Of a DNA stretch of 64,000 nt, positions 36,958-45,619 are shown piece by piece. The position numbers and the translations under genes are program-made. How positions within the stretch are numbered: position 1 is the first letter of the stretch; every line of letters begins with the position of its first letter. The notes beneath the pieces are model-generated. The model made no database searches. It worked only from the letters and a program-made list of their open reading frames with translations, and was not told where the DNA came from. Where the stretch lies: NCBI GenBank assembly GCA_038749105.1, contig JBCDIM010000003.1, positions 1-64,000 on the forward strand. Direction: 5' to 3'. The DNA is from JBCCOW01 sp038749105. Lineage in GTDB: Bacteria > Planctomycetota > Phycisphaerae > Phycisphaerales > Phycisphaeraceae.

Positions 36958-38685
36958 TCAGTGCTCTAGCCACTGGGAGCCTTGGTCTTGACCCGTCAAA
37001 GCTTGCCACTCAACAAGTGCAACGCGTTTGTGACCAAAATTAGGTCCGATTGCAAAGACGCTCTTACTCTTGGGATTGAAGTAGCTATTGTCACTAGCTG
37101 TATAAGTGCGGAGAAAGTCTCTCATGTAGAGTTTCTCATCACTGTGTACCTGGCGACCCACAAGCGTGCTGAGCCTGTGTGCCGGTGAAGAATGCATTAC
37201 ATTGTCTCCTTCAACAGATGAGCCGCGTATCCGGCTGTTGATAAGAGTGAGATGACGGCACGAACCATCATTAGTTCGGCCTGTCCAGTAACAGACTCCG
37301 GGACGATTGCGCGCCCTGACTCCAATCTGGATGTAGCTGTTATCATAGATGTCACAATTATCGATAGTCAGATGCTCAGATTCCGAAAACAGCACACCTC
37401 CTGCAGCATTTGACATCTGCCTTTCGCCATCTGTGAAGCCATTTCGGGCGATTACAGAGTTCTTGATCAACGCGGGTCCCTGGCAGTGTTCATAGTAAAA
37501 GCCTTCACCCCAATTGTCTTCAATAACGCATTCATCAACGACGACATAATTAACGGATGTATCAAACCAGAGTCCAGCACTAAAATTTCTCTTGAATTCA
37601 CAGCGTCTGAATGTCAACTCATACATAAAAAGCATCTTAGAACCTGCAGGAAGAGAAGCGTAGGCATTACCCAAGTCACCAAGCCTCCACGCATTGTCAT
37701 TAAAAGTAGAGTCCTCAATGAGCACATTTCGACAACGATTAGCTCCGATACCGGTCTGCCCATTGCTGTCGAAGCGACAATGGCGTATTGTAAGATTTTT
37801 TGCGTTCGCGAAAGATAAGCCTGCCTTGTTGTTGTTCAGAAAATTACAGTATTCGATGGTTACATTTTCAGCAAATAACCTGTCGGGTTTCGCCTCAGCA
37901 TTCGTAAGGTTACTACTAAGGTGTTCACCAAATATTGATATGCCCCACTGGTCAAATTGACCACCGCCTGCTCGCTTAATGTGGCTGGTACAGTGTTGGA
38001 ATGTCAGATGACGCATTATCACGTCTTTGGGCTGTAGCATGGTCATAAGATTAGGACGCATGCCCACCTCAATGAGCGCTTCATTAGCATCGACGCCATC
38101 GGGAAGCCGGACGATGATTTCTTTTCTGTCTAGGTCGATGCGAAATGCACCGGCGATCATATCTTTGGCGTAAGCCACTTGTCTCAGCCTTTGGCCGTTG
38201 ACGAAAACCATCTCACTGCGTGCACCAGCTGATCTAAGGTTTTTCCGATCGGAAGGCAACCAATGCGGGTGGTCGAAGACGAAGTTCCCCCAGTCATAAG
38301 GCCAGGGTGCCACCAACTCGTCACCCCGCGACTCCCAATCTGTCCAGATATCTGATCCGCTAATGACGGTTTGACCACTACTGTCGCCGAGCAGCCACAA
38401 TGGGTGTTCTCGACGCAATATCCTTAGATTACCTTCGCGGTATGTCCCAGCCGCTATGTGAATAGCGACAGGACCTTGGATGGCGTGGGCCTGTTCTAAG
38501 GCTGCCGATATGCGGGTCAAGTCTTCTCCGCCCAGGTCAACCTGCAGGTGGGTGGTATTAGGCGGGAATTCATCCAGGGCATAAACGTTTCCGAAAGCCA
38601 CCGTAAGCATAGTCGCCATGACTAAGATTGATGATGACTTGTATTTAATACTAGATAGATGCAAATTTTTTTGGTCGAATGACAT
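36958..38685 (-). CDS. Secreted right-handed parallel beta-helix protein
   Basis: 575 residues. After a charged leader the signal peptide reads SSSILVMATMLTVAFG, with likely cleavage near VYA. AAGGAT lies about 10 nt before the ATG. The N-terminal block has IAAGTYREGNL, TVISGSDIWTDWES, APWPYDWGNF and RSEMVFVNGQRLRQ, nearly the same order as at 32748 and 50903. Then come beta-helix coils with Asn ladders (IEYCNFLNNNKAGLSF, IRHCRFDSNGQTGIGAN). It has no PEP-CTERM tail. The local base composition is lower in GC than its neighbours, hinting at separate acquisition. It may be a lyase or hydrolase; the activity is not deducible. Confidence 0.75.
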   Translation of the reverse strand: MSFDQKNLHLSSIKYKSSSILVMATMLTVAFGNVYALDEFPPNTTHLQVDLGGEDLTRISAALEQAHAIQGPVAIHIAAGTYREGNLRILRREHPLWLLGDSSGQTVISGSDIWTDWESRGDELVAPWPYDWGNFVFDHPHWLPSDRKNLRSAGARSEMVFVNGQRLRQVAYAKDMIAGAFRIDLDRKEIIVRLPDGVDANEALIEVGMRPNLMTMLQPKDVIMRHLTFQHCTSHIKRAGGGQFDQWGISIFGEHLSSNLTNAEAKPDRLFAENVTIEYCNFLNNNKAGLSFANAKNLTIRHCRFDSNGQTGIGANRCRNVLIEDSTFNDNAWRLGDLGNAYASLPAGSKMLFMYELTFRRCEFKRNFSAGLWFDTSVNYVVVDECVIEDNWGEGFYYEHCQGPALIKNSVIARNGFTDGERQMSNAAGGVLFSESEHLTIDNCDIYDNSYIQIGVRARNRPGVCYWTGRTNDGSCRHLTLINSRIRGSSVEGDNVMHSSPAHRLSTLVGRQVHSDEKLYMRDFLRTYTASDNSYFNPKSKSVFAIGPNFGHKRVALVEWQALTGQDQGSQWLEH

Positions 38686-38767
38686 GTGTATTCAATCCTT
38701 ATTATACGAGTCAGTTGGATGAAGGAACAAAAATCTAGTGGATTAAGGTCAGACACTCACGTATGGT

Positions 38768-39517
38768 TCATGAAGGGATGAACGCTTGGCGGACACCGTC
38801 TTCCTGCTCACTGGAAGCATGACCATCGAAGAAAAGAACATTATCTGAGACTTTGTTATGTCGTCTTTGGTCCGTGATTTCCCAGCCAAAGACTTGTTGC
38901 GCGATAAGCGGGTTCACTAGAGGATCGATATGAGCTTGATAGTCCTTGCCATCGACTATGAGTGCTCGGTCGCTCTGCTTGGTGACCGTATCAAATGAGT
39001 AAGGCACAAAAGTACCAGTCCCGAATTCAATGCCGTCATGCAATCCATAAGGATACGCGCCTGTGTAGGTTCCCTCATTGTCATAGTTGACCCATCTGTT
39101 CATCGCGTAGTCGGGGCGTGCTGACGAGCCTGCGATCTCAAGGCTCCATTCGGGGCATCCCCAGAAGACATTAGGGCCCGCCCTGAAGTCTGAAGACTCC
39201 GGATTGACGTTACGTACCCTGTTTAGTTCATCGCCAGAGGCATACTGCCAGCGAGCTAGTGCAAGGAACCAGTGCCCATCCGTACCCGGATAGTCGTTGG
39301 TCACGACAGCCGGTAGAAGGTTGTCGTAATCACTGGCATATCCATAGAACATGACTCCAAGCTGGCGTTGTGACGACAGACACAGAGAACTTTTTGCTGC
39401 GCCACGGGACGAAGTAAGTGCGGGGAATAGGATCGCGATCAGCAGGGCAATGATACTGATGACAACCAGCAGTTCGATAAGCGTGAAGGCTTTGTACAAA
39501 TGCTTGAGATCTAACAT
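38768..39517 (-). CDS. Pseudopilin-like protein (unit 2)
   Basis: 249 residues from the ATG at 39517, which has AAGGAG 9-10 nt upstream; the longer frame to 39604 lacks prepilin character. The leader MLDLKHLYKA is followed by FTLIELLVVISIIALLIAIL, where the usual Gly before Phe is replaced by Ala. The C-terminal block is QRRHNKVSDNVLFFDGHASS. It is part of the minus-strand set with beta-helix genes on both sides (38685 downstream, 39549 upstream, 31 bp gap). The role is as for the pseudopilin at 29580. The Ala at the cleavage site could slow processing. Confidence 0.8.
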   Translation of the reverse strand: MLDLKHLYKAFTLIELLVVISIIALLIAILFPALTSSRGAAKSSLCLSSQRQLGVMFYGYASDYDNLLPAVVTNDYPGTDGHWFLALARWQYASGDELNRVRNVNPESSDFRAGPNVFWGCPEWSLEIAGSSARPDYAMNRWVNYDNEGTYTGAYPYGLHDGIEFGTGTFVPYSFDTVTKQSDRALIVDGKDYQAHIDPLVNPLIAQQVFGWEITDQRRHNKVSDNVLFFDGHASSEQEDGVRQAFIPS

Positions 39518-39548
39518 GACAAAATACTCCTTGGTTGCAACATGCAAG

Positions 39549-41351
39549 TCAGGGCTGGGTGATAAAGGGTGAGGCGCTACAGCCGTCAGGACGACATTGA
39601 CCAAGCAGGGTGATGCCGAACATCAATAAGGCACCGCTGGCGGGTTCAGGGATCGTCACCTCCGGAACCGTCACAATGCCGAGGGTGAAGGTGGAACCCA
39701 CCTCCTGGCCCGACTGCAGTGAGGCAACCCAGGCATCAAAGTCGATCTGCGGACGTGCTTCCGTCGCGAACTGCAAGGAGTCGTCGGGGTGAAAGTAAGT
39801 ATTATCTAAGGCCGATAGCGTTTCGAGGAAGCTCAGCCAGCGGTCACCCTGGGGGGTGAAGTTGTTATTGATCAGAACTTTCTGCCAAGACTCGTAGGCC
39901 CTGATGAGATTGCCTTCAAGCACCAAGAATCGGTTGCCGCGGTCGCCGCTAGGACCAAGCTGCTGCCTGGCTCGTTGATCGAAGGTGAGCTGCTCGCCGT
40001 TGTCCACGATGACGGAGTCGGTGACTGTGGCGAACATCTGATTGGAGATAAACAGACCAATTTCATTGCGGGTCAGCTCTGCATTAGCAAGGGTAACATC
40101 GCCATCGCTGGCTTCGAAGTAGAGCCCGTAGTGCAGATTATCGCTAGAGATAAGCCCGTCAATGTCGATGTTGTTGTTGTCGGTGTCGAACCATGAGCCA
40201 TGGGTACTGTTGTTGACAGTCTCAATATTGCGGTAAGTCCCGCCATCGATCAGCAGGTGCTTGATACCCGCGAAGGAATTGCCTGTCAGCCCACCGATGA
40301 AACCCCGCCAGTTATTGCCTTCAGCGGTCACGTTCTCGAAGAGCAGGTTATTCAACCGGGATGCACCATTGCCGGTGAACCCGTTTCCTTCCAGCCGAGT
40401 GTCTCGGACGGTGTAGTCGCTGCGAACGATATTGCTGCTTAGACTCAGGCCACTGCCGTTGTTGTTCCGGACGGTCACCCCTTCGATCAAGACGTTTTCG
40501 GATTTGTTCAGGACGAAAGCCCGGTCATCGCCCCCCGCCATATGCTGGATTGTCAGCCCACGCACTACCACGTTCTCGGTATCGATATCGAGCAAGGCAT
40601 CGCGACGGGTGCTTACGTCTTTGAGGGCTGTGCCGAAATCGGTACCGTTCTTGGGACGGACGTACAAGAAGCCGTTGGTGGCGTTTCCATCGACCCAGTA
40701 CCCCCCGATCTCTTTGGTGGCGCTGAGATTTAGGTCCGACTGCTGGCTGACCGGGCTGTAACGCTTGCCGTTGACGTGAACCAGTTCGCCGCGACGACCT
40801 AACTCGTTGAGCGGGGGTGATGATCCGTCGTCTGTGAGCCAGATCGGGTTCTCCGCGCCCCAGGTGTCGTTCCAAGGCGTTCGATATGTGCCGTTCCCGA
40901 CCGCCTGCCAATTAGTGAAAACATCGCTGCCTGAAATGATCGCCTTGCCCGGGTTCGCGGCCTCAATGACGGTAACCGAGTCGTTGCGCTGGCCGAAAAA
41001 GCTTGCACTCTCGCGGTAAACGCCGTCCTGCAGGATGATCTTTGAGCCGCCGGGGCGACCGAAGAAGGCGATGCCATTTGCACGATCTAGAGCACGGCCC
41101 AGTGTACGGTACGGGTTGTCGATCGCCCCGGTTCCCGATCTGTCGTTACCGGTGTTGGGGTCGACATAGAAATTGAAGAGCACTTCGGATTCATCAACCG
41201 ACGCACCGGCCCCCCCGAGGGCAGCCGTGCCCATGAAAAGCGAAGCGAAGAAGACGACCCCGGTTCGCCAAGGCCTATTCGGGTGATGACGCAAGACGGT
41301 GAAACTCAAGGCACAGACTCCGAGGAGATCGAAACACAAGCCACGCACCAC
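39549..41351 (-). CDS. Beta-helix protein with PEP-CTERM anchor
   Basis: About 600 residues. The start is uncertain: GTG at 41351 is the longest, and the hydrophobic stretch VVFFASLFMGTAALGGAGA supplies the signal. The sequence begins FYVDPNTGNDRSGTG then YRTLGRALDRA, typical of secreted beta-helix enzymes. It shares with its paralogues the block DGVYRES, AIISGSDVFTNWQAVGNG and RGELVHVNGKRY. Beta-helix coils follow (VRNNNGSGLSLSSN). The C-terminus PEPASGALLMFGITLLG is a PEP-CTERM signal, though its tail (QCRPDGCSASPFITQP) is longer and less basic than usual. An anchored glycan-active beta-helix protein is therefore likely. Confidence 0.75.
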   Translation of the reverse strand: MVRGLCFDLLGVCALSFTVLRHHPNRPWRTGVVFFASLFMGTAALGGAGASVDESEVLFNFYVDPNTGNDRSGTGAIDNPYRTLGRALDRANGIAFFGRPGGSKIILQDGVYRESASFFGQRNDSVTVIEAANPGKAIISGSDVFTNWQAVGNGTYRTPWNDTWGAENPIWLTDDGSSPPLNELGRRGELVHVNGKRYSPVSQQSDLNLSATKEIGGYWVDGNATNGFLYVRPKNGTDFGTALKDVSTRRDALLDIDTENVVVRGLTIQHMAGGDDRAFVLNKSENVLIEGVTVRNNNGSGLSLSSNIVRSDYTVRDTRLEGNGFTGNGASRLNNLLFENVTAEGNNWRGFIGGLTGNSFAGIKHLLIDGGTYRNIETVNNSTHGSWFDTDNNNIDIDGLISSDNLHYGLYFEASDGDVTLANAELTRNEIGLFISNQMFATVTDSVIVDNGEQLTFDQRARQQLGPSGDRGNRFLVLEGNLIRAYESWQKVLINNNFTPQGDRWLSFLETLSALDNTYFHPDDSLQFATEARPQIDFDAWVASLQSGQEVGSTFTLGIVTVPEVTIPEPASGALLMFGITLLGQCRPDGCSASPFITQP

Positions 41352-41391
41352 CGTGCTGTGATGTGAACGACCTGAGGCCGTTAGGGGGAAG

Positions 41392-41427
41392 AAAACGGCG
41401 GTCAGCCTCTCGACCGCACGCCGTTTT
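41392..41427. terminator. Bidirectional Rho-independent terminator
   Basis: Stem AAAACGGCG with CGCCGTTTT (9 bp), extended inside by GTC/GAC around an 8-nt loop. It has A-rich and T-rich ends on both strands. It lies 18 bp past the stop of the PEP-CTERM gene at 41445 and upstream of the beta-helix gene at 41351, so that gene should have its own promoter or depend on read-through. Confidence 0.8.
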
Positions 41428-41444
41428 AGGAGGTCGTATGACCG

Positions 41445-42257
41445 TTAGGACTGCGACCGGCGCCGAAGCATCAGGACAGAACCGAGGGCGAGCAGGCCCA
41501 GGGAGCCCGGCTCTGGGATGACCGCGTCGGATGCGGGCACGTCGGAGGGAGAAAAGAAGTTGTCGGCGTTAGAAGCGGCACGGCTGGTTGGGTTCTGGCC
41601 GCCAAAGAACGCGTGAGCTTCGGTGTCTGACGTGAGAGATGTGGTCTGGGTGTAGCCGCCGAGACCATCGTTGTTGAGGTTTTTCAGCGAAACACCATCG
41701 TCATCAAGCAGTTCGCCCGAGATGGCTGTGAATTGACCGCCCACAGCCGGCCCGACGTTCAGCACGAGTTGATACCACTCGCCCGTTACCAACGGTACGT
41801 TAAGGCTGCTGCCAGCAAATGTGGTTGCATTGTTGATCAATGCAATGCCATAATTGTCACTAGACCCCGATCCAGTAACGATAACTCGTAGATCGGTACC
41901 CGTAGTTGTCGCACTGCTCGAATAAGTATCCGTGGAATCCGAGGTTAAGCCAACAAAAAAACCACGCCCTCCGCTGTTTGCTCCGTTGTACTGAAAAAAC
42001 GATGATATCGCAAAAGATCCGGAAGACGCATCGAATGAGGCGTTTTCAACGGCTACCTGCGAGGTGCTGGTGAGCGCGATAGACCCGCTATCGTCGATTC
42101 CACCCGTGGCTGATTGGCTGAAGTTGCTGAAGCCGGAGAAGTTTTCCGCGAGTTGGTTCGCCTCCTCGAAGGTGTAGAGAGCCGCCCATGCGGGCGATGC
42201 AATTGCCAGCGAGCACGCCGCAGCTGTGCACGCGAAGCTTTTTGATACAAGTGACAT
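41445..42257 (-). CDS. PEP-CTERM protein with LamG-like fold
   Basis: 270 residues from the ATG at 42257, which has GGAGG about 8 nt upstream. The signal peptide ends SPAWA. The mature part reads like a concanavalin/LamG beta-sandwich (SISSFFQYNG-type strands, GEWYQLVLNVGP), so glycan binding is plausible. The C-terminus VIPEPGSLGLLALGSVLML plus RRRSQS is a PEP-CTERM signal. It is the first gene after the unit 2 LacI regulator, from which it is separated by a terminator-like hairpin. Confidence 0.85.
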   Translation of the reverse strand: MSLVSKSFACTAAACSLAIASPAWAALYTFEEANQLAENFSGFSNFSQSATGGIDDSGSIALTSTSQVAVENASFDASSGSFAISSFFQYNGANSGGRGFFVGLTSDSTDTYSSSATTTGTDLRVIVTGSGSSDNYGIALINNATTFAGSSLNVPLVTGEWYQLVLNVGPAVGGQFTAISGELLDDDGVSLKNLNNDGLGGYTQTTSLTSDTEAHAFFGGQNPTSRAASNADNFFSPSDVPASDAVIPEPGSLGLLALGSVLMLRRRSQS

Positions 42258-42275
42258 TAGATAATCCTCCGTACG

Positions 42276-42309
42276 AGAAAAGAAAACGTCGCCCACCACT
42301 TGGCGGGCG
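42276..42309 (-). terminator. Terminator after the unit 2 LacI gene
   Basis: On the minus strand the stem is CGCCCGCC / GGTGGGCG (8 pairs, one G-T) with loop AAGT, followed by ACGTTTTCTTTTC. It lies between the LacI stop (42326) and the ribosome site of the PEP-CTERM gene (42257), leaving almost no room for a separate promoter. The downstream gene probably depends on read-through or a promoter inside the LacI gene. Confidence 0.7.
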
Positions 42310-42325
42310 TTTAATGCGGATGAAC

Positions 42326-43381
42326 TTACGTTGTTACCCCGCGCTCAAGAACGGGCGGAACGGCGATGGCAGCGGTTTGTCGCGAGGTATCTTCGACTTG
42401 TCCGACCAACTCGCGGGTAGCCACGCGCCCGACCTCCTGAAACGGAATCAGAACTGTGCTGATTGGGAAGCCAAACGATCGGTCCTGCTCTGGCCCGGTT
42501 GTTGTAAACGCTATGTCTTTACCGGGCTTCAAGCCCCTCGCCAGCGCGCTGGAAATAAGCGGCGTAGATGTGCCCGAACTTGGCGTGACGACGGCTGTTG
42601 GCGTGTCGATTTGGCCGAGCACCAGGCTAGCGAGATCGAATCTTTCATCGATGGTGCAGTGCTTGGGCTTGACGATGCTGGTTTCAAGGCCCGCCCGCTT
42701 CATGGCTTTTCGGTAGCCTTCGAGGCGGTCTTTGTGGCTGTAATGGCTGGTGGTTGAGAGGTCCGCGTAAGCGATTTTTCGGTGCCCCAGCTCGATCAGG
42801 TGCTGTGTTGCGATCTGCCCTGCGGCGACGTCATCGGGGTACACGCAGTTGGCTGGATACTTGTCGTTCATCCAGATGGCGGGCACCCGTAACCGCACAA
42901 TGAGGTCACGAACAACGTCATGCGCGGGAGTGCCGACGTAGTCAATGAGCAGGCCGTCAACCGCTAACTCGCGTACGAATTTCGGCAAGCCCATCGGGTC
43001 GGTGAGTCTCTCGTCGGAGAGGTAGGAAGACGTGACATAGAAGTCGAATCGCTCGAGTTCCGAGTGCAAGGCCGCGATCAGGGTGGCGTGTTGAGCGGTC
43101 CCGCTGTGCACATCGACGGAGTGCAGGCAGCCGATGGCGTTGAACCGGCCTGACGCCATAGCCTTGGCGGCCGCGTTCGCCCGGTAGCCGCGCTCAGCGG
43201 CTAGCGTGCGGATCTTCTCGGCACGACGCGCACACTTGGGCAGCACATAGGGCTCAGTGCGATTGAGGGCCCTAGCCACAGTGGCGGACGAGACTCCGAT
43301 CTCGCGAGCGACCTCAGCAACGATCGCCGCTGGTGAGGGTGAGGGCTGTGTGACACCAGATCTGTTTGCGAGCGACTGCAT
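42326..43381 (-). CDS. LacI-family transcriptional regulator (unit 2)
   Basis: 351 residues from the ATG at 43381; the longer frame to 43483 lies in AT-rich DNA and is not protein-like. Helix-turn-helix: EVAREIGVSSATVARALNRTEPYVLP, preceded by a short extra N-terminal tail, then RGYRANAAAKAMASGR. The sensor domain is of LacI/GalR type (IGCLHSVDVHSGTAQHATLI and ATQHLIELGHRKIAYADL). It heads a minus-strand set that continues with PEP-CTERM, beta-helix, pseudopilin and beta-helix genes. The promoter and a CG-centred palindrome sit directly upstream, so it probably represses itself and the set. Confidence 0.9.
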   Translation of the reverse strand: MQSLANRSGVTQPSPSPAAIVAEVAREIGVSSATVARALNRTEPYVLPKCARRAEKIRTLAAERGYRANAAAKAMASGRFNAIGCLHSVDVHSGTAQHATLIAALHSELERFDFYVTSSYLSDERLTDPMGLPKFVRELAVDGLLIDYVGTPAHDVVRDLIVRLRVPAIWMNDKYPANCVYPDDVAAGQIATQHLIELGHRKIAYADLSTTSHYSHKDRLEGYRKAMKRAGLETSIVKPKHCTIDERFDLASLVLGQIDTPTAVVTPSSGTSTPLISSALARGLKPGKDIAFTTTGPEQDRSFGFPISTVLIPFQEVGRVATRELVGQVEDTSRQTAAIAVPPVLERGVTT

Positions 43382-43388
43382 TCTTAAT

Positions 43389-43416
43389 AGAATATATCCG
43401 GATTTAGGCCTGTCAA
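43389..43416 (-). promoter_or_regulatory. Promoter with embedded operator of unit 2 LacI gene
   Basis: On the minus strand, TTGACA (43411-43416) and TATTCT (43389-43394) are 16 bp apart. Between them lies the palindrome ATCCGGAT (43396-43403) with central CG, a good LacI-type operator position for autorepression. The start codon at 43381 lies only about 8 bp past the -10 box, so a transcript from here would have a very short or no leader. An upstream promoter in the AT-rich DNA is the alternative. Confidence 0.45.
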
Positions 43417-43681
43417 TGACCTTAAAAGAACAATTTAAATACTTATTTAAAATTAATTTATAGATTATTATGAACGCTAGCAAATTATATTTGCTTGAGT
43501 GGATTCGGGTGTAGCGTCAATTCCTCGGTACTCATGCAATTTGCAGGTCTGTGAACGCTGGCTGAGTCATCGCAGACCCGCATTCCGGGGCATAACTCAG
43601 CTGTATCACGATGTCAGACTGAACATCACCGCCGATTGGATTCGACCAAACCACGCTCATCCCAAGTGCCATCCACACCGC

Positions 43682-44312
43682 GTCTGCTCCGCCCAACGCA
43701 TCGCCGCTCTCCCCTCCAGCCCGCTCTCAGCGTTTCCTGCGTTACGTTGTGGACCACGCCGACAACCCGTCCGACACGATGTGGGGGCTGTACCGCGGCT
43801 TCGATGGCTACGCCCTGGGCGAGAAGGCGATCGGCGATCGGCTGCTCAGTGATGCCTTGGCGATGATGAGCCAGAACTTCGCGGATGAGCGGGCGGACCC
43901 GGGCTACAAGTGGCACTTGGCTGACTTTGCCGTGCACCCGCTGCTGCGGGCGTTCTGGCAGTAGGGCCCCGGGAAGTAGATGCCCTCGGCAATGCCTGAC
44001 GGGCTGCCCGAGCCGTGGGCCGAGCTGCGTCGGCGGGCGACGCGGGTGATGGACCTGTTCCTTTTGGACCAGGCGGTGCACGGCTTCGCCGGGGGCGTCG
44101 CTCGCCGACGCCCACCGGGACTACGCCGTGTACCACATGGACGCGTTCGACAGCCCGTCGCGTCTGATCCACTATGTGATGTTCGGCGTCGACCGCCCGC
44201 CGATGTTCAACCTGAACTTTGTGGACGGCGCGATCATGGCGGCTTGCAGCGGGTACCGGCCGCCGGACGACGTGGTCCGCATCGCGCGGGACGCGGCCCG
44301 TTCCGCAATTTA
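43682..44312 (+). pseudogene. Decayed coding remnant of unknown enzyme
   Basis: Protein-like sequence spread over two frames with stops. First comes RYVVDHADNPSDTMWGLY, running to HPLLRAFWQ and a stop. Then follow MPSAMPDGLPEPWAEL and MDLFLLDQAVHGFAGG, and after a frameshift near 44098, ADAHRDYAVYHMDAFDSPSR to a stop at about 44313. Amino-acid character is good across all pieces, so this is one broken gene rather than noise. It is truncated on the right exactly where IS copy E begins. I do not recognise the family. High GC matches the neighbouring polysaccharide genes. Confidence 0.6.
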
Positions 44313-45495
44313 GACACCGGATATTTTTCACCGGAAACTGATCGGCTTTCGGCAAGATATCACTGAACAAGCAGGATTCCCAGAAGGTAATCTCATGGTC
44401 ATTACGGCCGCCCCCAGTAGACTTAGCAGGCCATCAGGTTCTTTGATATGTGAAGACGGAAGTGGATTCGCGAACGTTTTAAGCAACCCGTCAGTAATAG
44501 CTCTTGAGCAGGCCGCCCAGTTCGTGCCGACAGCCGATCGAGCCAACAAGACTGTCCTCTTGGGTGAGCTTCAACTCAAGCGCGCCTGAATGGTTCAGCA
44601 CGCGATTGCCCAAGCTTTGATGTGGCCGGTACTGGTTTTAGTAGCCAATGAAGCTCTGCACCATGTGATCCACATGCCCCAGGCTGAAGCACGCGAAGTG
44701 GTCCAGCCACTCATGCTGCATCGTCGCGATCTACGACTCGGCATACGCATTGGCGTTCGGTGTCATCACCAGCGACTTCGCCACGCGGATACTTGCAGCA
44801 CGCCGCAGATGATCGAACGCTGCCGTGAACTTCGTGTCCCGATCGTGGATCAAGTGACTCAACTCGAGCTGCTGCTAGTCCATCCACATCCGCACATTCC
44901 TTGCCCGCTGTAACACCCAATCCCCATTCGGGTGATAAGTCGCCAGCGACACCCACGCCCGCCTGCTTCACACATGCACAAACGCTAGCACGTAAGCCTG
45001 CCGCTTCCGCCATAGCGTCCACACGTTCTTACAGCAGAAGTTACAGGCCCCCAGCGTGTTAACGTGCAGATTCACAAACGCATCCCAAGGTTGAAAGTCC
45101 GCGCTACCCGACCGATCCGGCCGCGGCTTCGGATCAAGACCCTCTTCTTTGAGTATTCGCCGAACACGGGTCTTTCCCACCGGACCCCTCAACTTGCTCA
45201 GCTCCCCAGCAATGCGGAGATGACCCCATCTAGGATTCTCAGTTGCGAGTCGCACAACCAGATCGCGTCACCGGCCTGCCAATCATCCGCGGCCGACCAA
45301 TCCGCCCCGGCTTCCGCCCTTCTCGTTGTTCCTTCACCCAACGCTGATACGCCTTGTATTGAACCACCGTAACCAAGCCCTTGACCTCATGCTGTAACCT
45401 CGCCTCGGTCGCCAACAATCGTGATCGCTCCGCCGAGCCCCTCTAAGAGCACCGGTGGGCAGGGACTATTCGACCTAGCCCAGAGAACACTCCAC
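44313..45495 (-). mobile_element. IS3-like element (copy E), both ends present, right module deleted
   Basis: The left terminus caccggatatttttcaccgg (44315 on) aligns with copy B. The right terminus cctagcccagagaacactcc ends at 45495. The two ends are imperfect inverted repeats. Almost all of the 345-bp right-end module is missing: sequence jumps from the transposase 5' part (near 45430) to the last ~30 bp of the element. It abuts a broken gene on the left. Confidence 0.8.
44586..45440 (-). pseudogene. Degenerate IS3-like transposase (copy E)
   Basis: Pieces align to copy B in order: KAYQRWVKEQREGRKPGRIG, GKTRVRRILKEEGLDPKPRP, FQPWDAFVNLHVNTLGACNF, and, in another frame after about 44968, FDHLRRAASIRVAKSLVM. 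At least one frameshift and several substitutions separate the parts, and the N-terminal coiled segment is truncated. Its use here is as a reference: it keeps the Arg codon and the base lost in copy B. Confidence 0.75.
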
Positions 45496-45542
45496 TGAAA
45501 TCCAACGAGAAGTTCTAGTGTTTTGATTTGAACACGGGCGTC

Positions 45543-45576
45543 TCAAAGTAAAACGGGCCTCCCTAGAGAGGCCCGT
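45543..45576 (-). terminator. Rho-independent terminator after PEP-CTERM gene
   Basis: A perfect 9-bp stem, ACGGGCCTC / GAGGCCCGT, has a 6-nt loop; on the minus strand TTTTACTTT follows. It lies about 45 bp past the stop of the gene at 45620. Confidence 0.85.
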
Positions 45577-45619
45577 TGATCGGCAGATGATGGGTTGTAG
45601 CACGTCCCCTGTGTTGGCC

